Source: Pocillopora verrucosa
Taxonomy: Eukaryota; Cnidaria; Anthozoa; Scleractinia; Pocilloporidae
Direction of reading: 5' to 3'
DNA: 64,000 bases
Assembly: GCF_036669915.1 (NCBI RefSeq)
Contig: NC_089319.1
Location: 14,302,471 to 14,366,470, forward strand
The position numbers were made by a program, and so were the translations under genes. The notes under the pieces were generated by a model. It was not told the origin of the DNA, made no database searches, and was given only the letters and a program-made list of their open reading frames with translations. Below, piece after piece: positions 60,792 to 64,000 of the stretch. Numbering within the stretch: position 1 is the first letter of the stretch; each line of letters begins with the position of its first letter.

Positions 60792-60986
60792 CGTCTGCAA
60801 CAAAAAATGTTTTACAAATTAAAAATACATCACACATAGATACATATTTTATTGACTTTCCTCCAGAGGCTTTTCAAAGACAATAATTAAATCAAGTCAA
60901 ACAAAGAAAAACAGGGGAACACAATAATTGGTATTTGGATGTCTTGTTTAGCTTTTGGAGAACATGCTTACTGTATTAAGTCAAAG

Positions 60987-62729
60987 TTACTCATGATGAC
61001 CATTTTTAGAAGCATTTAGAGATAAAGAATCAAGTCTCTTTTCTTCAATTAACCTATATTTCAAAAAATTTGATTTTTTGTAAGCTTGCAACCTTTCAAA
61101 TGTCATTGGCTCAATTATGAGATCTTGGAGTCTTTTTACTCTACTAAGAGCCACATATGTCATACCAGGTGAATTCTCTGAAGGGCCGAGATCTATCCAT
61201 GCTTTTTTAAGAGTCAGACCTTGGCTTTTGTGAATAGTCATAGCCCATGCTAGCTTTAAAGGAAGTTGTTGTCTTTCACATGTGTGACCTATGTTTTGTG
61301 AAATTTGGGTTATTGGACAAATTGGAACGCATCTTGGAACACTTGCAGTTAAAGAAGGTCCATTATATTGTTCATCAAACTGTACAAGAACACAAATAGG
61401 CAGGGCTGGAGGAGTTTGCCCATCAGCATATACAAAATCTAATACAGTTCCTAGTGCACCATTACAAAGACCAACTTCTGTCCACATGTTCATAGTGAGC
61501 ATAACTCTAGCACCTTTAGCTAAATATATGACAGGTTCTAATCCTCCCATTTCATCAGAGCTAAGTGTTTGAGCACCACCAGAATGACGGGCTTTGATTG
61601 TTGCTATTGGCTGGTTTAGATTTTTTAATTTGATCAAGTTCATTTCTGCAACTTTTGCCTTCAGATAGGATAGCCTTACAGATGATGTTAGGAATTCTTC
61701 AATATTTGTTACATTTTCAGGAGTTCTAGATAACAATGTCTGCCAATCTGCCAAAGTGGATTCTCCATTTCGTGCTCTAATGAGGAGATCTCTAAAGCAG
61801 CTGTGGGCATTAGTTTTGCCATCAACTCTATGATTCACTGACAATGTGACGACTTGTTTGAACTCTTTATATATGAGGTGACCCTGAATCTGTTTTTCTG
61901 ATTTTGGCAAAGAATGGAAAAGTGGTTTATCACCAACTGGGGATAACTGTGCTATATCACCGACCAGAATAACAGAAAGACCACCAAAAGCTTGATCAGC
62001 TAAACCTGTAGCTTGCCTGCATCTACAATCTATCCACCCAAATAAGCTCTGGCCAACAAATGAATATTCGTCTATAATCAAATACTGAATGTTTTGTAAA
62101 TTAGTTTGAAGTTGTTGCAAAGCTATTCCTTTCAATTCGAAGAGTCTTTTTGAACCAATTGGTAGTTTGAGGAAAGAATGCAGTGTTACACCCTTGACAT
62201 TAAAAGAGGCCTTTCCAGTATATGCTAGTACTTGACATTTTTCCTTAAGAACATTTCTTACAGCATCAATAACATAGCTTTTTCCTGAACCTGCAATTCC
62301 TTTAACAAGTAGATGCAAAGGCAGTTCATTACTGCTGTTGAAGTGATTTAGAATGATATGGTATGCCAACAATTGATCGCTACTAAAACTTGAAATATCT
62401 ATTACTCTTGATGATATGTGCCAACTTGGTTCATTTTTATTTTTCTGAGTATTTAACCAAGAAGTAACAGAAAGTAGATCAACATCGTCAAAATGTTCAC
62501 TAACATTGTGCCAATATCCTTCAGGAGCTAACGTCGAGTTATATTCAGTATCTGTGCTCAACTCCTGTAAATTCAGTTCTGACATAAACATCCACTCTTC
62601 CTTTTCTTCCTCTATAATTTCCATGTTTTCATTTTCATTTTCCAGATTAATGGCTGCTTTTAAGCTGCTCAATTGCAATTCCCAGTCAGGAACACTGTTC
62701 TTCCCACAATCACTACACAAAAAGTTCAT
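60987..62729 (-). CDS. Helitron helicase (Pif1-type superfamily 1B)
   Basis: 580 codons from an internal Met. The sequence upstream ([20 protein letters not shown]) reads on in the same frame to near 62850, so this is the C-terminal part of the Rep-helicase polyprotein. Walker A GIAGSGKS (residues 144-151), Walker B LIIDEYS (217-223), motif III GDIAQLSPVGD, and motifs V-VI TIHKSQGLTL and YVALSRVK are all intact. The enzyme would unwind DNA 5' to 3' during rolling-circle transposition. The frame ends with a TGA at 60987. Confidence 0.88.
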   Translation of the reverse strand: MNFLCSDCGKNSVPDWELQLSSLKAAINLENENENMEIIEEEKEEWMFMSELNLQELSTDTEYNSTLAPEGYWHNVSEHFDDVDLLSVTSWLNTQKNKNEPSWHISSRVIDISSFSSDQLLAYHIILNHFNSSNELPLHLLVKGIAGSGKSYVIDAVRNVLKEKCQVLAYTGKASFNVKGVTLHSFLKLPIGSKRLFELKGIALQQLQTNLQNIQYLIIDEYSFVGQSLFGWIDCRCRQATGLADQAFGGLSVILVGDIAQLSPVGDKPLFHSLPKSEKQIQGHLIYKEFKQVVTLSVNHRVDGKTNAHSCFRDLLIRARNGESTLADWQTLLSRTPENVTNIEEFLTSSVRLSYLKAKVAEMNLIKLKNLNQPIATIKARHSGGAQTLSSDEMGGLEPVIYLAKGARVMLTMNMWTEVGLCNGALGTVLDFVYADGQTPPALPICVLVQFDEQYNGPSLTASVPRCVPICPITQISQNIGHTCERQQLPLKLAWAMTIHKSQGLTLKKAWIDLGPSENSPGMTYVALSRVKRLQDLIIEPMTFERLQAYKKSNFLKYRLIEEKRLDSLSLNASKNGHHE

Positions 62730-62809
62730 CCAACATGCTTTATAAGTTTCATCACACTGTTCAAGATTGTCCCATGCATTGTCTGCTACATGTTGCCAAG
62801 GTTTATATT

Positions 62810-64000
62810 TTAGCAGTTGATATTTACAGAACAGCCCATACTGCTGATTTGAGGATTTGAAGAAAATTTGGGATAAGTTTTAACTATTACAGCTTGCTTC
62901 CTTTTCTCCAGTTTTGAGTTTTTGCTTACAAATGTGGAGGTAAATTGCAAAAAATTATATGTCAGTATGTCTGGAAATGTCTTAATAAACTTCTCTCGTT
63001 CAGCATAAATATCCAACATGGATGGGATTGTACAAAAATCCTTATTTTTGGACACCTGTACTCTTCGTGAACCATCAAGAGATGTATTTATTACTTCATG
63101 TGTTGCACTTACACATTTGAGTGAGAGTAAATGATGCATAACTTCTTGGATTGAATAATCTCGTTGTCCGACACTTTTGATCATAATTTGCTTCAAAATG
63201 TTATGAATGTCACTTTCGTCCGATGCTTTACTAATTACATTGGTGAATGCATTATTTAGAACTGAAGAAGCTTTTTCTCCTTTTGATGTGTATTTCACAA
63301 GATATTCCAAACATGCCACATAATCTATAATAATTTGAATATCACAATTTGCCCTCCATCCTTGGAGCTGCAGTGGTTGGTGACGATTTAATCTTGAATC
63401 ATTTCGCTTAGTAACAATGGTTGCTCTATACTTGGTTTGGCCTGATTTAGTGTTTATTGGTTCAAAATCTATTCTTGTCTTTGGGCAATTTTCAAAAGGA
63501 AATTTGAATCTACAGGCTAATTCATTTTTGCTAGTTTCCCTTAGACAATACTTAGTACTGCACATTGTATGTCTCTCAACAGAGTTTAATAAATTCACAT
63601 AGTCTTCCTCTTTTTGTTTGCCATTCAAAGACAGATACTGGGTTTGACATGGATGAGAATCTGGTTTGGACCACCCTTCTTCTGGGGAACATGGATTCCA
63701 AGTTGTTAGTATAAAGTCAACATACTGACAAACAACAGACTCTGCTTGTATACCTTGATTTATCTTAGTCTCCAGTTCTAATATTTCTTCTTCTGACAAA
63801 TTTCCTTTGTTCTCATTGATATGCTTTGATGCTAAAAAACCTTGCAATGCAATTTCTGTCAGTTCGCAAAGTCCTGGATCATTTTTCAATTTTGCAACTC
63901 CATGACAATGAATTGAACCTCTCTGAACTGCATACTCGTATCTGTACCAATGCCAAGAAGCCCCTAATGACTCTTTTAACCAAAACTTGACAAAACGATC
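62810..64000 (-). pseudogene. Helitron Rep (HUH endonuclease), partial, frameshifted from helicase
   Basis: Open from the window edge. [14 protein letters not shown] places the HUH motif (H-C-H) at 63902-63910, and [14 protein letters not shown] has the two tyrosines of the Y2 Rep active site (YLVKY, about 63300). The frame ends at TAA 62810 because of a net one-base loss near 62845-62855, where the text switches to the frame [15 protein letters not shown] leading into the helicase. Without that shift, Rep and helicase would be one protein, as in other Helitrons. This copy is therefore probably not autonomous, unless the shift is an assembly error. Confidence 0.8.

Larger units (their letters stand above)
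59344..64000 (-). mobile_element. Helitron, 3' part (Rep, helicase, RPA-like), 5' part beyond the window
   Basis: Order on the minus strand: Rep (64000-62810), Pif1-like helicase (62729-60987), RPA-like gene (60791-59344). Rep and helicase are one reading unit broken by a single-base shift near 62850. I could not place the 3' hairpin and CTRR terminus; it should lie below 59344. Confidence 0.85.

Overview
The window is animal nuclear DNA, most likely from a reef-building coral or a close cnidarian relative. It is AT-rich and spliced, with GT-AG introns of 70 bp to about 6 kb. It carries tRNA-derived repeats, TTAA-flanked MITEs, a Helitron with a separate RPA-like gene, and several protein families I remember mainly from cnidarian predicted proteomes. 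The species call is inference from family content; no marker gene is present. There is one 100-base assembly gap (22118-22217).

1-12 kb. A degraded, intron-containing copy of a multi-copy cnidarian/fish gene family lies on the minus strand (1210-6005). Six exons are recognisable, with intact splice sites but in-frame stops and frameshifts. After it come two TTAA-bounded MITEs, two tRNA-derived repeat units and a degraded Ty3/gypsy protease region.

11.6-24 kb. This is a repeat graveyard. It holds three blocks of a degenerate 'aactggttaa'-type satellite and a 2.2-kb element with about 650-bp terminal inverted repeats enclosing a decayed gene fragment. It also holds two copies of a gypsy integrase end (one abutting the gap), unassigned minus-strand coding remnants, small MITEs and a TTCGATT-rich palindromic repeat.

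25-32.4 kb. A host-type gene on the minus strand encodes a signal peptide, an ectodomain and a seven-helix membrane domain. Its two recognised exons lie on either side of a 4.2-kb DNA transposon (27650-31861), which ends 36 bp from the splice donor. The transposon carries two convergent, decayed genes: an rve/DDE integrase-like transposase and a HECT-like ubiquitin-ligase-like protein. The start codons of both lie in its matching inverted ends.

35-48.5 kb. The best intact gene is an eight-exon plus-strand gene. Its phases join into one 679-residue reading frame: trypsin-fold domain without an obvious catalytic serine, OTU cysteine protease, and two Death domains. This suggests a deubiquitinase-like adaptor of innate immune or apoptotic signalling. 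Its third intron (36578-42544) holds a perfect 70-bp triplication and a 3.4-kb inverted-repeat element that carries a C2H2-finger gene.

48.5-58.7 kb. Gene-poor sequence with a 51-bp minisatellite, a decayed kinase-domain exon, and a 3.3-kb inverted-repeat element with about 370-bp arms. Nested in that element are a tRNA-like repeat, a (CCCCCCAA)n tract and two inverted copies of a small palindromic repeat.

58.7-64 kb. The 3' two-thirds of a Helitron on the minus strand: Rep (HUH, Y2; cut by the window edge and one frameshift), Pif1-type helicase, and a spliced RPA1-like gene whose 3' end is tandemly duplicated.
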